Source: Myxococcaceae bacterium JPH2 (GTDB lineage Bacteria; Myxococcota; Myxococcia; Myxococcales; Myxococcaceae). Taken from it: DNA of 64,000 bases. This document shows positions 1-10,703 of this stretch, piece after piece; the stretch's first letter is position 1, and the number at the start of each line of letters is the position of its first letter. The notes under the pieces are model-generated. The model did not search any database. It was not told the DNA's origin and saw only the letters and a program-made list of their open reading frames with translations. A program made the position numbers and the translations under genes. The stretch is taken from the NCBI GenBank assembly GCA_016458225.1, contig JAEMGR010000010.1, positions 123,969-187,968 on the forward strand, in the 5' to 3' direction.

Positions 1-978
<978 letters not shown>

Positions 979-1100
979 CGAGGCTCCGGGTGAGACGAGG
1001 GAGACAGCCCCGGCGGGGCGTCAGCGCGGGGCCCTCATTGCGCAGAAAACGACGGATGGCAAGACTGTTTGCCCTCCGGCGGCGGTCGAAGTCGAGGGCC

Positions 1101-1129
1101 CCCGACACGACATAACCGCGAATGTCGGG
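1101..1129 (-). terminator. Possible hairpin between sdhB and sucC
   Basis: Arms CCCGACA and TGTCGGG (7 bp, 15-nt loop) lie in the 277-bp gap between sdhB and sucC. There is no clear U-tract. It could attenuate or process the message between the two genes. The rest of this gap shows nothing recognisable. Confidence 0.3.
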
Positions 1130-1255
1130 CGGAATGAGCCGCCCTACAAGCCCGTCCACCTCACGAACGGGCCTTCACCAACGACGGCGGCCCCGTCTGG
1201 CGGCTCCCAAGAGAGCGCCAGCACGGGGCCGTGAGCACCAAGCCGCGAGGCGGAC

Positions 1256-2062
1256 CTACGCCGGCCCGCTGCTGCCCTTCTGCTCGTCTTCCTTGAAGAA
1301 GATGTCCTTGATGGCCAGCTTGGTCACCTCGCGGTTCATCACCGCGATCGACGTGGTCAGCGGGATCTCCTTCGGGCAGACCTTCACGCAGTTCTGCGCC
1401 TTGCCGCAGTCCTGGATGCCGCCCGGCCCCATGAGCGCGCGCACGCGCTCCTCGGAGTTGAGCTTGCCCGTGGGGTTCATGTTGAACAGGCGAGCCTGGC
1501 TGATGGCCGCCGCGCCCACGAACTCGTTGTCCTGGGTGACTTGCGGGCACGCCTCCAGGCAGCTGCCGCAGGTGATGCACGTGGACAGCACGTACATCAC
1601 GGACTGGTCCTTCTGGGACTGCCGCGGACCGGGCCCCAGGTTGTACGTGCCGTCCACCGGCACCCAGCCCTTGACCCGCTTGAGCGCCTCGAACATGCGG
1701 TCGCGATCCACCGCGAGGTCGCGCACGACGGGGAACTTCGTCATCGGCGTCAGGGTGATGGGCTGCTCGAGCTTGTCGATGAGCGCCGAGCACGCCATGC
1801 GCACCCGCCCGTTGATGTTCATCGCGCAGCTGCCGCAGACCTCTTCGAGGCACGCGGCGTCCCACACCACCGGGGCCACCTTCTTGCCATCCGAGGTGAC
1901 GGGGTTGCGCTGGATCTCCATCAGGCAGGAGATGACGTTGGCGCCCTTGCGATAGGGGACCTTGAACTCGTCAAAGTGCCCGGGCTTCGCCGGGTCATCC
2001 TGCCGCCAGATGCGAAAGGTGATGGACTGGTTGCTGACGGCGCTGGCCTGTGCGGTGTCCAT
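1256..2062 (-). CDS. sdhB: Succinate dehydrogenase / fumarate reductase iron-sulfur subunit
   Basis: 268 residues. The N-terminal ferredoxin domain carries the 2Fe-2S cysteines (CLEEVCGSCAMNING and a following MAC). The C-terminal domain carries CITCGSCLEACP and CGKAQNCVKVCPKEIP for the 4Fe-4S and 3Fe-4S clusters. It passes electrons from the flavoprotein SdhA to menaquinone through a membrane anchor. It follows sdhA after about 80 nt on the same strand, so the two are probably co-transcribed. Spacing of the cluster motifs resembles the type B SdhB/FrdB group found in menaquinone-using bacteria. No cytochrome b anchor gene (sdhC) is adjacent on either side. Confidence 0.96.
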   Translation of the reverse strand: MDTAQASAVSNQSITFRIWRQDDPAKPGHFDEFKVPYRKGANVISCLMEIQRNPVTSDGKKVAPVVWDAACLEEVCGSCAMNINGRVRMACSALIDKLEQPITLTPMTKFPVVRDLAVDRDRMFEALKRVKGWVPVDGTYNLGPGPRQSQKDQSVMYVLSTCITCGSCLEACPQVTQDNEFVGAAAISQARLFNMNPTGKLNSEERVRALMGPGGIQDCGKAQNCVKVCPKEIPLTTSIAVMNREVTKLAIKDIFFKEDEQKGSSGPA

Positions 2063-2143
2063 GATGCTGAGCCCTTCCCTTCACTTCAAAAGTCATGTGG
2101 CGGGCCCCGCGTGTCGCCGGGGCCCGAGGATGCGATGCCCCGA

Positions 2144-4021
2144 CTACGCGTACCAGCGCGGCTCGGGATCCAGCACGGGCGTGGGGATGGGCTCGTAGGA
2201 GATCTGCGGCCCCTCCGAGGCGTAGCGCGCCATGGTGGTCTTCGCCCACTTCTCGTGGCGCTTGCGCCACAGGGCCATCCACTCGGGATCCTGCGTCGGG
2301 TCCTTGCTCTTGGGCTCGGGCAGCGAGAACTCCGGCTTGTAGTGCGCGCCGCGGCTCTCGTCGCGCAAGAGCGCGCTCGTGGCGATGACCTCGCCCAGCT
2401 CCAGCATGTTCCAGACCTGGTTCGTGTACGACAGGGCCCGGTTGGCCACCTCGCCCGTGTCCAGCACGTTCACGCGGCTCCAGCGCTCCTTCAGCTCGCG
2501 GACCTTCTCCACCGTCTTCTTCAGGCGGTCGTTGTAGCGGACGACGGTGCAGTTCTCCGTCATCACCTCGCCCAGCTCGCGCGCCAGCTGGTACGGGTTC
2601 TCCGGGCCGGCCATCTTCTTGATGGTGGCGAAGCGATCCGCCCAGTACGACTTGGCATTCTGGAAGAACTTCTCCGGCATCGCCGCCGCGCTGGTCGTCT
2701 GGCTCTTGGCGAAGTTCGCCATGGCCGGACCGCCGATCATGCCCGAGTAGATGCACGACAACAGCGAGTTGGCGCCCAGCCGGTTGCCACCGTGGAACGC
2801 GTAGTCCGCCTCTCCAGCGGCATACAGGCCCGGGATGTTGGTGGACTGGTTCTTGGGGCTGCCGTCCACCGGCATGTTCGTCTTCGCGTCGGACTCGAAG
2901 GTCACGTACAGGCCGCCCATCGAGTAGTGCATGCCCGGGAAGATGACCATGGGCGTGTGGCGCGGATCATCGCCCACGAACTTCTCGTAGATCTCCATGA
3001 CGCCCTTGATCTTGGCGTCGAGCGTCTTGGCCGGGATGTGCGTGACGTCCAGGTAGACGCCGTCGCGCCCACCGATGCCCATGCCCAGATCGCGGCAGAC
3101 CATGAAGATCTCGCGCGTGGCGACATCGCGCGGAACCAGGTTCTTGTACTTGGGGTACTTCTCCTCGAGGAAGTACCAGCGCTCGCTCTCGGGGATGTCC
3201 CGGGGGCTGCGCACGTCGCCCTTCTTGCGCGGCACCCAGACGCGGCCACCCTCGCCGCGCACCGACTCGCTCATCAGGCGGAGCTTGTCCTCGCCCGGGA
3301 TGGAGGTCGGGTGGACCTGGATGAACTCGCCGTTGGCGTAGATGGCGCCCTCCATGAAGGCGCGACCCGCCGCGGTGCCGGTGTTGATGATGGAGTTGGT
3401 GGAGCGCCCGAAGACGATGCCCGGGCCACCCGTCGCGAGGCACACGGCCTCGGCGGGGAACGTGCGGATCTCCATGGTGCGCAGGTCCATGGCCACGCTG
3501 CCAATGACCCGGCCCGTGTCATCCTTCACCGTGCCGAGCCACTCCCAGTACTCGTACTTGGTGACCTTGCCCTCGGCCTCATAGCGGCGGACCTGCTCGT
3601 CCAACGCGTACAAGAGCTGCTGGCCGGTGGTGGCACCCGCGAACGCCGTGCGGTTGTGCAGCGTGCCGCCGAACCGGCGGAAGTCGAGCAGACCTTCCGG
3701 CGTGCGGTTGAACGTCACGCCCATGCGGTCGAGCAGGTAGATGATGCCCGGGGCCGCGTAGCACATGCCCTTCACGGACGTCTGCTCCGCGAGGAAGTCG
3801 CCGCCGCGCAGCGTGTCCTTCACGTGGATGTCCGGGTGATCACCCTCGCCCTTCGTGTTCACCGCGCCGTTGATGCCACCCTGGGCACAGACCGAGTGGG
3901 AGCGCTTGACGGGCACCAGCGAGAGCACGTCCACCTGGTGGCCCGCCTCCGCCAGCTTGATTGTCGTCATCAGCCCGGCGAGACCGCCGCCCACCACTGT
4001 GAACCGCGCTGCTGCTGCCAT
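2144..4021 (-). CDS. sdhA: Succinate dehydrogenase / fumarate reductase flavoprotein subunit
   Basis: 625 residues from the chosen start (MAAAARFTVVGGGLAG). The frame is open 12 codons further up, but AAGGAG lies 6 nt before this ATG and only 3 nt before the preceding in-frame ATG. Motifs: FAD-binding GGGLAGL at the N-terminus, HSVCAQGGIN with the His expected to bind FAD covalently, the HPTSIPG substrate region, and GANSLLSC near the capping domain end. It oxidises succinate to fumarate (or the reverse) on the cytoplasmic face. Length and motifs are full. It is preceded by mdh (218 bp upstream) and followed by sdhB. Confidence 0.96.
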   Translation of the reverse strand: MAAAARFTVVGGGLAGLMTTIKLAEAGHQVDVLSLVPVKRSHSVCAQGGINGAVNTKGEGDHPDIHVKDTLRGGDFLAEQTSVKGMCYAAPGIIYLLDRMGVTFNRTPEGLLDFRRFGGTLHNRTAFAGATTGQQLLYALDEQVRRYEAEGKVTKYEYWEWLGTVKDDTGRVIGSVAMDLRTMEIRTFPAEAVCLATGGPGIVFGRSTNSIINTGTAAGRAFMEGAIYANGEFIQVHPTSIPGEDKLRLMSESVRGEGGRVWVPRKKGDVRSPRDIPESERWYFLEEKYPKYKNLVPRDVATREIFMVCRDLGMGIGGRDGVYLDVTHIPAKTLDAKIKGVMEIYEKFVGDDPRHTPMVIFPGMHYSMGGLYVTFESDAKTNMPVDGSPKNQSTNIPGLYAAGEADYAFHGGNRLGANSLLSCIYSGMIGGPAMANFAKSQTTSAAAMPEKFFQNAKSYWADRFATIKKMAGPENPYQLARELGEVMTENCTVVRYNDRLKKTVEKVRELKERWSRVNVLDTGEVANRALSYTNQVWNMLELGEVIATSALLRDESRGAHYKPEFSLPEPKSKDPTQDPEWMALWRKRHEKWAKTTMARYASEGPQISYEPIPTPVLDPEPRWYA

Positions 4022-4141
4022 CATCGTCTCCTTGACTGCCAGACGCCGGGCATACATCCGGCGGACCCCGCTTCCGGCGGCGGCCCGCGCCTGGACGTCC
4101 AGTGCGAGTTCTACAGGCTAGTTAAACTGAGGGAACCTCGC

Positions 4142-4172
4142 CGCATCGTCGATGCGCCGGGCGATAAGCCCG
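4142..4172 (-). promoter_or_regulatory. Two adjacent inverted repeats between mdh and sdhA
   Basis: CGCATCG-T-CGATGCG (4142-4156) is followed at once by CGGGC-GATAA-GCCCG (4158-4172) in the 217-bp gap downstream of mdh and upstream of sdhA. They may form a terminator or RNA-processing site for the icd-mdh message, or an operator for sdhAB. No U-tract is present. Confidence 0.4.
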
Positions 4173-4238
4173 CGTCATCCGCGGCATCAGGCCACGGCCC
4201 GCCGGGAACTTCCCGACGGACCGCGCCCGCGACTTCGA

Positions 4239-6513
<2,275 letters not shown>

Positions 6514-6701
6514 GGACGGAACTCCTGGGGGTGTGGCCGTGTAAGAAGAAGAGGCGGCGGATAGTCGGGAACCCGCCCCCCCGCCGTCAAGGAGTTTGGC
6601 CTTCTGCTCGGAGTGCCGGACTTATCGAATCCAGCGGCTCGGCGCGATCAGCACGCCCGCAAGTTCGCTGGGCATCATCGTCCGAGACCGCCGCGCGAGG
6701 G

Positions 6702-6719
6702 GGCCTCCCGAGAGAGGCC
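6702..6719 (-). terminator. Possible hairpin downstream of the GHKL-like gene
   Basis: GGCCTC-CCGAGA-GAGGCC lies about 50 bp beyond the stop of the minus-strand gene at 6771. It has no U-tract. Support is weak. Confidence 0.25.
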
Positions 6720-6770
6720 GCGCACCTCGCACCGCCCGAGGGAGCCGGGCTCGGCCCCCTCCGCCCTGCC

Positions 6771-7328
6771 CTACCAGCTCGCGAGCCCCGGAGCGGGCAG
6801 CTCCACGGTGACTCGCGTCCCCGACGGCAGCTCCCGCGCCACGCTCAGCGTGCCGCCCACCGACTCAAGCAGCTCCCGCGCCCGCGCCAACCGCCGGTGC
6901 GGCGAGCTGACCAGCAACGGCGCTAGGAGGATGGATTGGATCTCGCGATCAGACAGGCTCGCGCCGGGCGTGACGACGTGGAAGCGCGGCCCCACGTCTC
7001 CAAAGTCATCGGGCGGCTCCACGGTGAGGCGCACCCCCGGTGACTCGCCTCCCAAGGTGTCCGCCGCGTGGGCGAGGAGCAGCAGCAGCACCTGCTCCAG
7101 ACGACGCCGGCTGACGCGCGCGATCACCGGCTCATCCGGCAGCGACAGCTTCACCTCCACCCCGCGCAGCCGGCGCGTGGCACCGAGCAACTCCAGCGCG
7201 TTGTGCGCCGCCACCGCCACATCCACCTGGAGTACGTCCGGCACGTCCACAGGCTCCAGCGCCTGTGAACGTCCTTGCGGTTCTTTCTGAAGGGCCTTGG
7301 CTCCCACGGCACTCAGGGCTGCGCTCAT
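6771..7328 (-). CDS. Degenerate GHKL (histidine-kinase-like) ATPase-fold protein
   Basis: 185 residues, single domain, no signal peptide or membrane segment. The order of elements resembles a histidine-kinase ATPase domain: RRLEQVLLLLLAHAADTL occupies the N-box position, a central loop TPGASLSD the G1-box position, and SPHRRLARARELLESVGGTLSV plus GTRVTVELP the final helix and strand. The Asn normally found in the N-box is replaced (LLAHAAD instead of LxNAxD), and DxGxG is absent, so ATP binding is doubtful. There is no HisKA phospho-acceptor. It may be a protein-interaction module or anti-sigma-like relic. It is divergent from the PilZ gene, with a 334-bp gap between them. Confidence 0.6.
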   Translation of the reverse strand: MSAALSAVGAKALQKEPQGRSQALEPVDVPDVLQVDVAVAAHNALELLGATRRLRGVEVKLSLPDEPVIARVSRRRLEQVLLLLLAHAADTLGGESPGVRLTVEPPDDFGDVGPRFHVVTPGASLSDREIQSILLAPLLVSSPHRRLARARELLESVGGTLSVARELPSGTRVTVELPAPGLASW

Positions 7329-7662
7329 CGGGGCACCTCTCCGCTTGGCTGCGGATCAGAACTGTACCGGGCTTCTCCGACACCCGTCCACCCTCTCCCC
7401 GGCCCCTGCCCCCGAGGGAAACGGGCTTTGTGACATTCCGGTGACGCCAAGACTTGGGGGTGGAGTCGCTCCGCGAGGCGCTCAAGAATCACGGAATACG
7501 GGCAATCACTTAGTCACATGGAACCCTGATTCAGAAACCACCCAGCTCCGCAAAAACAGCCAGGATGCACAAATTCGATTTGACTGTTTCTCGTCAGTCC
7601 ATATGATGCGACGCAGAGTCAAGTTGCCGACCGCAGGAGCGCCGGAGCAGGGAGGGACTGTT
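7329..7662. other. Intergenic region (334 bp) between GHKL-like gene and PilZ gene
   Basis: The half next to the PilZ gene is visibly less GC-rich than its surroundings. It holds a strong sigma70-like promoter (7580-7607). The left half shows only GC-rich sequence with no convincing ORF or RNA gene. Confidence 0.6.
7580..7607 (+). promoter_or_regulatory. Sigma70-type promoter of the PilZ / di-iron gene pair
   Basis: TTGACT (7580-7585), a 16-bp spacer and TATGAT (7602-7607) match the housekeeping consensus closely. Transcription would start near 7614, giving a leader of about 50 nt to the GTG at 7663. A short inverted repeat (GACTG-8 nt-CAGTC, 7582-7599) overlaps the -35 element and runs through the spacer; it could be an operator. 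The promoter argues against any start codon upstream of about 7615. Confidence 0.65.
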
Positions 7663-9879
7663 GTGCTCGCAACATCGCCGTCCATGAATGGCGTCGTCGC
7701 CCGGAGAAGAGGGTTCCAGACCATGGAAGGAGGCACTCCGGGAGTATCGGCGCGCCGCGGGGTCGAGTTCGGCAGTGGTGACGCGCTGCGAAACGTCATC
7801 CCACTTCCGCCGGCCGAGGCCGCCCTCGACGACTCCGGGTACTCGCTGCACGGGACGGGCGTGAATGCGCTCACCTGCTCGCTCGGTACTCCTGAGAACG
7901 TGCTCGGGGAGATCACCCGGCTGAGCCCCACCATTGTGTGGGTGTCGCCCCGACAGGCGCAGGTGGACACCAGTGAGAGCCGTCCCCTGCCGGTGTACCT
8001 GTCCGGCAACGGCGTGACGCTCGGGCCCCTTCACGGCGCGTTCATCCGGACGGATGCCGAGGTCGCGCACGCGCCGGTGGGACTCCAGTTGGTGGGCGTC
8101 TCCTTGGATCAGGGCCGGGAGATCGTCGCACTGCTGGCGGATGCACTGCGCCGGGGCGTGGCGGAGCCCGCGGCGTCCGCGCTGCCTGTCCAGGACACCA
8201 TCGCGGACGCGGACCGGATCCGGTCCATCCTCGTGGCCATCTGCGCCGCCGGAAACAAGGGCGTGCTGCGCCGCATGGGCCGCACGGTGCGGATGGAGCT
8301 GGAGCGCTACAACCCGTCCACGTCGAGCCTGGAGTGGCGCACCGACGAGGCGGAGCCCGAGTGGGGCGCGCCCGCCTACGACATCGACGTCATCGGCTAC
8401 AACTCCGCGTACCGCATGCGGCTCGAAGAGGGCCACGGCGAGGGCGCGCGGTTCTTCACGCCGCTGCCCGAGAATCTCTTCCGCATCCGCCACCGCTGGC
8501 ATCGGCGAGTCCCGGCCCCCGAGGGCGTGCGCGTCCGCTTCCACCATCCTTTGTGGCGCGAGCTGGGACAGTTGGAGCGGGAGGTCCTTGACCTTTCCTT
8601 CTCCGGGCTGTGCGTGCGGTGCGCTCCGGATGACCTGATGTTCCCGGGGCTGCTTCCGCCGCTCATCGAGTTGGACACCGGCAACGGCCAGACGCTCAGC
8701 CTGCGCGGCGAGCTTCGCTACGTCACCCGCCCCCGTGCGGATGGCACCGTGCTGTGCGGCATCAGCATCCAGCCGTACTCGGTCGATGAGGCGCGGTGGG
8801 TGCGCTTCGTGTCGCAGACGATGTCGCCGGCCACCCGCACCAGCGAGGACCTGGTGGATGGCCTGTGGGATCTCTTCACGCGCTCGGGCTTCTTCAACCT
8901 GGGCGGCAGCTCCCCGGAGGCGTTCCAGGAGCTGAAGATGAACTTCGAGTCGCTCGCGCGCCGGGCCGCCGACGTTCCCCAGCTCTTCTGTCAGGCGGTC
9001 TGGCCGTCCGAGCGCGGCATCGAGGCGACCCTGTCGTTCACCAAGCCCTACCGCCATGCGTGGCTGGGGCATCAGGTGGCCAAGCGCCCCGGCAAGCCGC
9101 CCACCGGCGTCCAGGAGCCGGGGCAGATCATGCGCGACATCTACCTGCGCACGTTCGAGCACCCGCAGAGCGATCCGGACTTCCACTGGGTGGTCGCCTA
9201 CGTGGAGGCGCTCAACCCGTGGATCGCCAAGGCGCACGTTCGCTACGCGCAACGCCAGATGGAGCAGGGCTCGGGGCTCGCTTACACGCGGAAGATCCAG
9301 AAGATGAAGGCCTACAGCCACGAGCTGAGCGGCCGCGACTTCCGAGAGCTGGAGATTGGCCCCGCGACGCCCAGGGAGTTGTCGCTGCTGGCGGACACCG
9401 TGGCCCGCACCTTCCCCGAGTGCTACGTGGAGTCGCTCGACTTCACGCGAGACCGGCTGGACCTGACGCCGGTGACGCAGAAGTGGAAAAGCTTCGGCAT
9501 GGAGCGCGAGCGCGCCGTCCTGGTCGCCCGTCGCGCAGGTGTGCCGCAGGCCGCGGCGGTGGTTGAGTTGGGGCAGCTCGGAACCAACCTGTTCCGCCTG
9601 CTCGATAACACCCGGATGTTCTCCCTCGTCGAGGACGGCCAGCGGACCTACGCGGCGCTCATGGACGAGGCGCGTCGGTGGTACGCGGCGCGCAACCGGG
9701 AGTCCTTCCTCTTCCTGCGCGAGGACGAGGGCGGCAGCTACGTCCAAGAGGCCGGGCTGCACGACGGGCCGGATCCCTACCTGTGGATCATTTCGTCCAA
9801 GCTCGTCCCGGACTTCCTCGAGCACATCAGCGAACTGACGATCGGGCGCCGTGGCGCCCACTCCCCCCGCCAAGGATGA
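7663..9879 (+). CDS. Large multidomain PilZ protein
   Basis: 738 residues from GTG 7663, chosen because GGAGGG lies 7 nt upstream and a promoter sits at 7580-7607; the frame is open further up. Residues about 60-170 look like a first PilZ-like or YcgR-N-like beta domain (APVGLQLVGVSLDQGR). A middle region leads to RHRWHRRVP and, near residue 310, DLSFSG, which together give the c-di-GMP-binding RxxxR and DxSxxG signature. The last 380 or so residues are unlike PilZ and have a mixed alpha/beta pattern that may be an acyltransferase-like (GNAT-type) fold; this is inference only. No membrane segments are seen. It is translationally close to the next gene (5-nt gap). Confidence 0.75.
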   Translation: MLATSPSMNGVVARRRGFQTMEGGTPGVSARRGVEFGSGDALRNVIPLPPAEAALDDSGYSLHGTGVNALTCSLGTPENVLGEITRLSPTIVWVSPRQAQVDTSESRPLPVYLSGNGVTLGPLHGAFIRTDAEVAHAPVGLQLVGVSLDQGREIVALLADALRRGVAEPAASALPVQDTIADADRIRSILVAICAAGNKGVLRRMGRTVRMELERYNPSTSSLEWRTDEAEPEWGAPAYDIDVIGYNSAYRMRLEEGHGEGARFFTPLPENLFRIRHRWHRRVPAPEGVRVRFHHPLWRELGQLEREVLDLSFSGLCVRCAPDDLMFPGLLPPLIELDTGNGQTLSLRGELRYVTRPRADGTVLCGISIQPYSVDEARWVRFVSQTMSPATRTSEDLVDGLWDLFTRSGFFNLGGSSPEAFQELKMNFESLARRAADVPQLFCQAVWPSERGIEATLSFTKPYRHAWLGHQVAKRPGKPPTGVQEPGQIMRDIYLRTFEHPQSDPDFHWVVAYVEALNPWIAKAHVRYAQRQMEQGSGLAYTRKIQKMKAYSHELSGRDFRELEIGPATPRELSLLADTVARTFPECYVESLDFTRDRLDLTPVTQKWKSFGMERERAVLVARRAGVPQAAAVVELGQLGTNLFRLLDNTRMFSLVEDGQRTYAALMDEARRWYAARNRESFLFLREDEGGSYVQEAGLHDGPDPYLWIISSKLVPDFLEHISELTIGRRGAHSPRQG

Positions 9880-9884
9880 ACCCC

Positions 9885-10628
9885 ATGAACAAGAACCTCG
9901 TCGCCGAGCAGTACATGCCGCATGTGGCCACTGTGCGCGAGGCCCTCCAGTCGGGCCCCGCCGTTCGCACCCTGCTGGATCCGAACGTGGACCCCATGCT
10001 GCTCGAGGCGTTCCTCATCCAGCTGTGCTCCCTCGGCGTGTACATGACCGAGCCCGTGGATGGTTGGATCCGCCGCGCCGGCGAGTCATGTCTGCGCGTG
10101 GGCCTCGATGAGATTGGCAGGCAGCTCATCACCCACGCCAAGCACGAGGCAGGTCACCACCTGATGATGGTGCAGGACACGAAGAACCTCGTGGCCAGCT
10201 GGAACACGCGCCGCTCGCCGAAGCTCGACGCGGAGCAGCTCCTGAACCAGCCCCCCAGCAGGGCCATGCAGGAGTACCGGGAGATTCACGAGGAGACCAT
10301 CGCCAGCGCCATGCCGGGCGGTCAGGTCGCCATCGAGTACGAGATCGAGAACCTCTCCGTGCAGTTCGCGCCGAAGCTCATCGAGCAGTGCAAGCGCGTG
10401 CTCGGCAAGGACATCATGAAGTCGCTGTCCTTCATCGAGGAGCACGTGGAGCTGGATGTGGGCCACACGGCGCTCAACGAGAACATGCTGACCCGGCTGC
10501 TGGGTCAGGTGCCCGCGCACGCGGACACCATCGGGAAGACCGGCGCCCGCGCGCTGGACATCTACCTGCGCTTCTATGGCGACTGCCTGGAGCGCGCGCG
10601 CAAGATGATGAACTCCGCCGCGGCCTGA
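9885..10628 (+). CDS. Probable heme-oxygenase-like di-iron protein
   Basis: 247 residues, all-alpha by composition. ATG 9885 is preferred because AAGGA lies 8 nt upstream; ATG 9876 also overlaps the previous stop (ATGA). Conserved-looking acidic and His residues fall at helix spacings typical of heme-oxygenase-like oxidases: HAKHEAGHH, EYREIHEET and EEHVELDVGH. TenA and heme-oxygenase-fold proteins without heme use such E/D/H sets to bind two irons. The substrate is unknown. Coupling to the PilZ gene suggests the two act together. It is followed by a strong hairpin terminator. Family assignment is from motif pattern, not a match. Confidence 0.55.
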   Translation: MNKNLVAEQYMPHVATVREALQSGPAVRTLLDPNVDPMLLEAFLIQLCSLGVYMTEPVDGWIRRAGESCLRVGLDEIGRQLITHAKHEAGHHLMMVQDTKNLVASWNTRRSPKLDAEQLLNQPPSRAMQEYREIHEETIASAMPGGQVAIEYEIENLSVQFAPKLIEQCKRVLGKDIMKSLSFIEEHVELDVGHTALNENMLTRLLGQVPAHADTIGKTGARALDIYLRFYGDCLERARKMMNSAAA

Positions 10629-10652
10629 CCTTACTCCCCTTCCGAAGTCCTT

Positions 10653-10685
10653 CCGGGCGCTCCTGGCTTGTTCCAGGGCGCCCGG
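10653..10685. terminator. Hairpin terminator between convergent genes
   Basis: CCGGGCGC-(T)-CCTGG, loop CTTGTT, CCAGG-GCGCCCGG: 13 paired bases with a single bulge. It lies between the converging di-iron protein gene and the FAD monooxygenase gene and could serve both. Confidence 0.7.
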
Positions 10686-10703
10686 AGTCGTTTCAGGGAT
10701 GGC

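Noticed and set aside
7594-9873. 759-residue minus-strand frame opposite the PilZ gene
   Set aside because: Composition is shadow-like (Arg/Leu/Gln/His repeats). The plus-strand protein has PilZ motifs, a promoter and a ribosome binding site.
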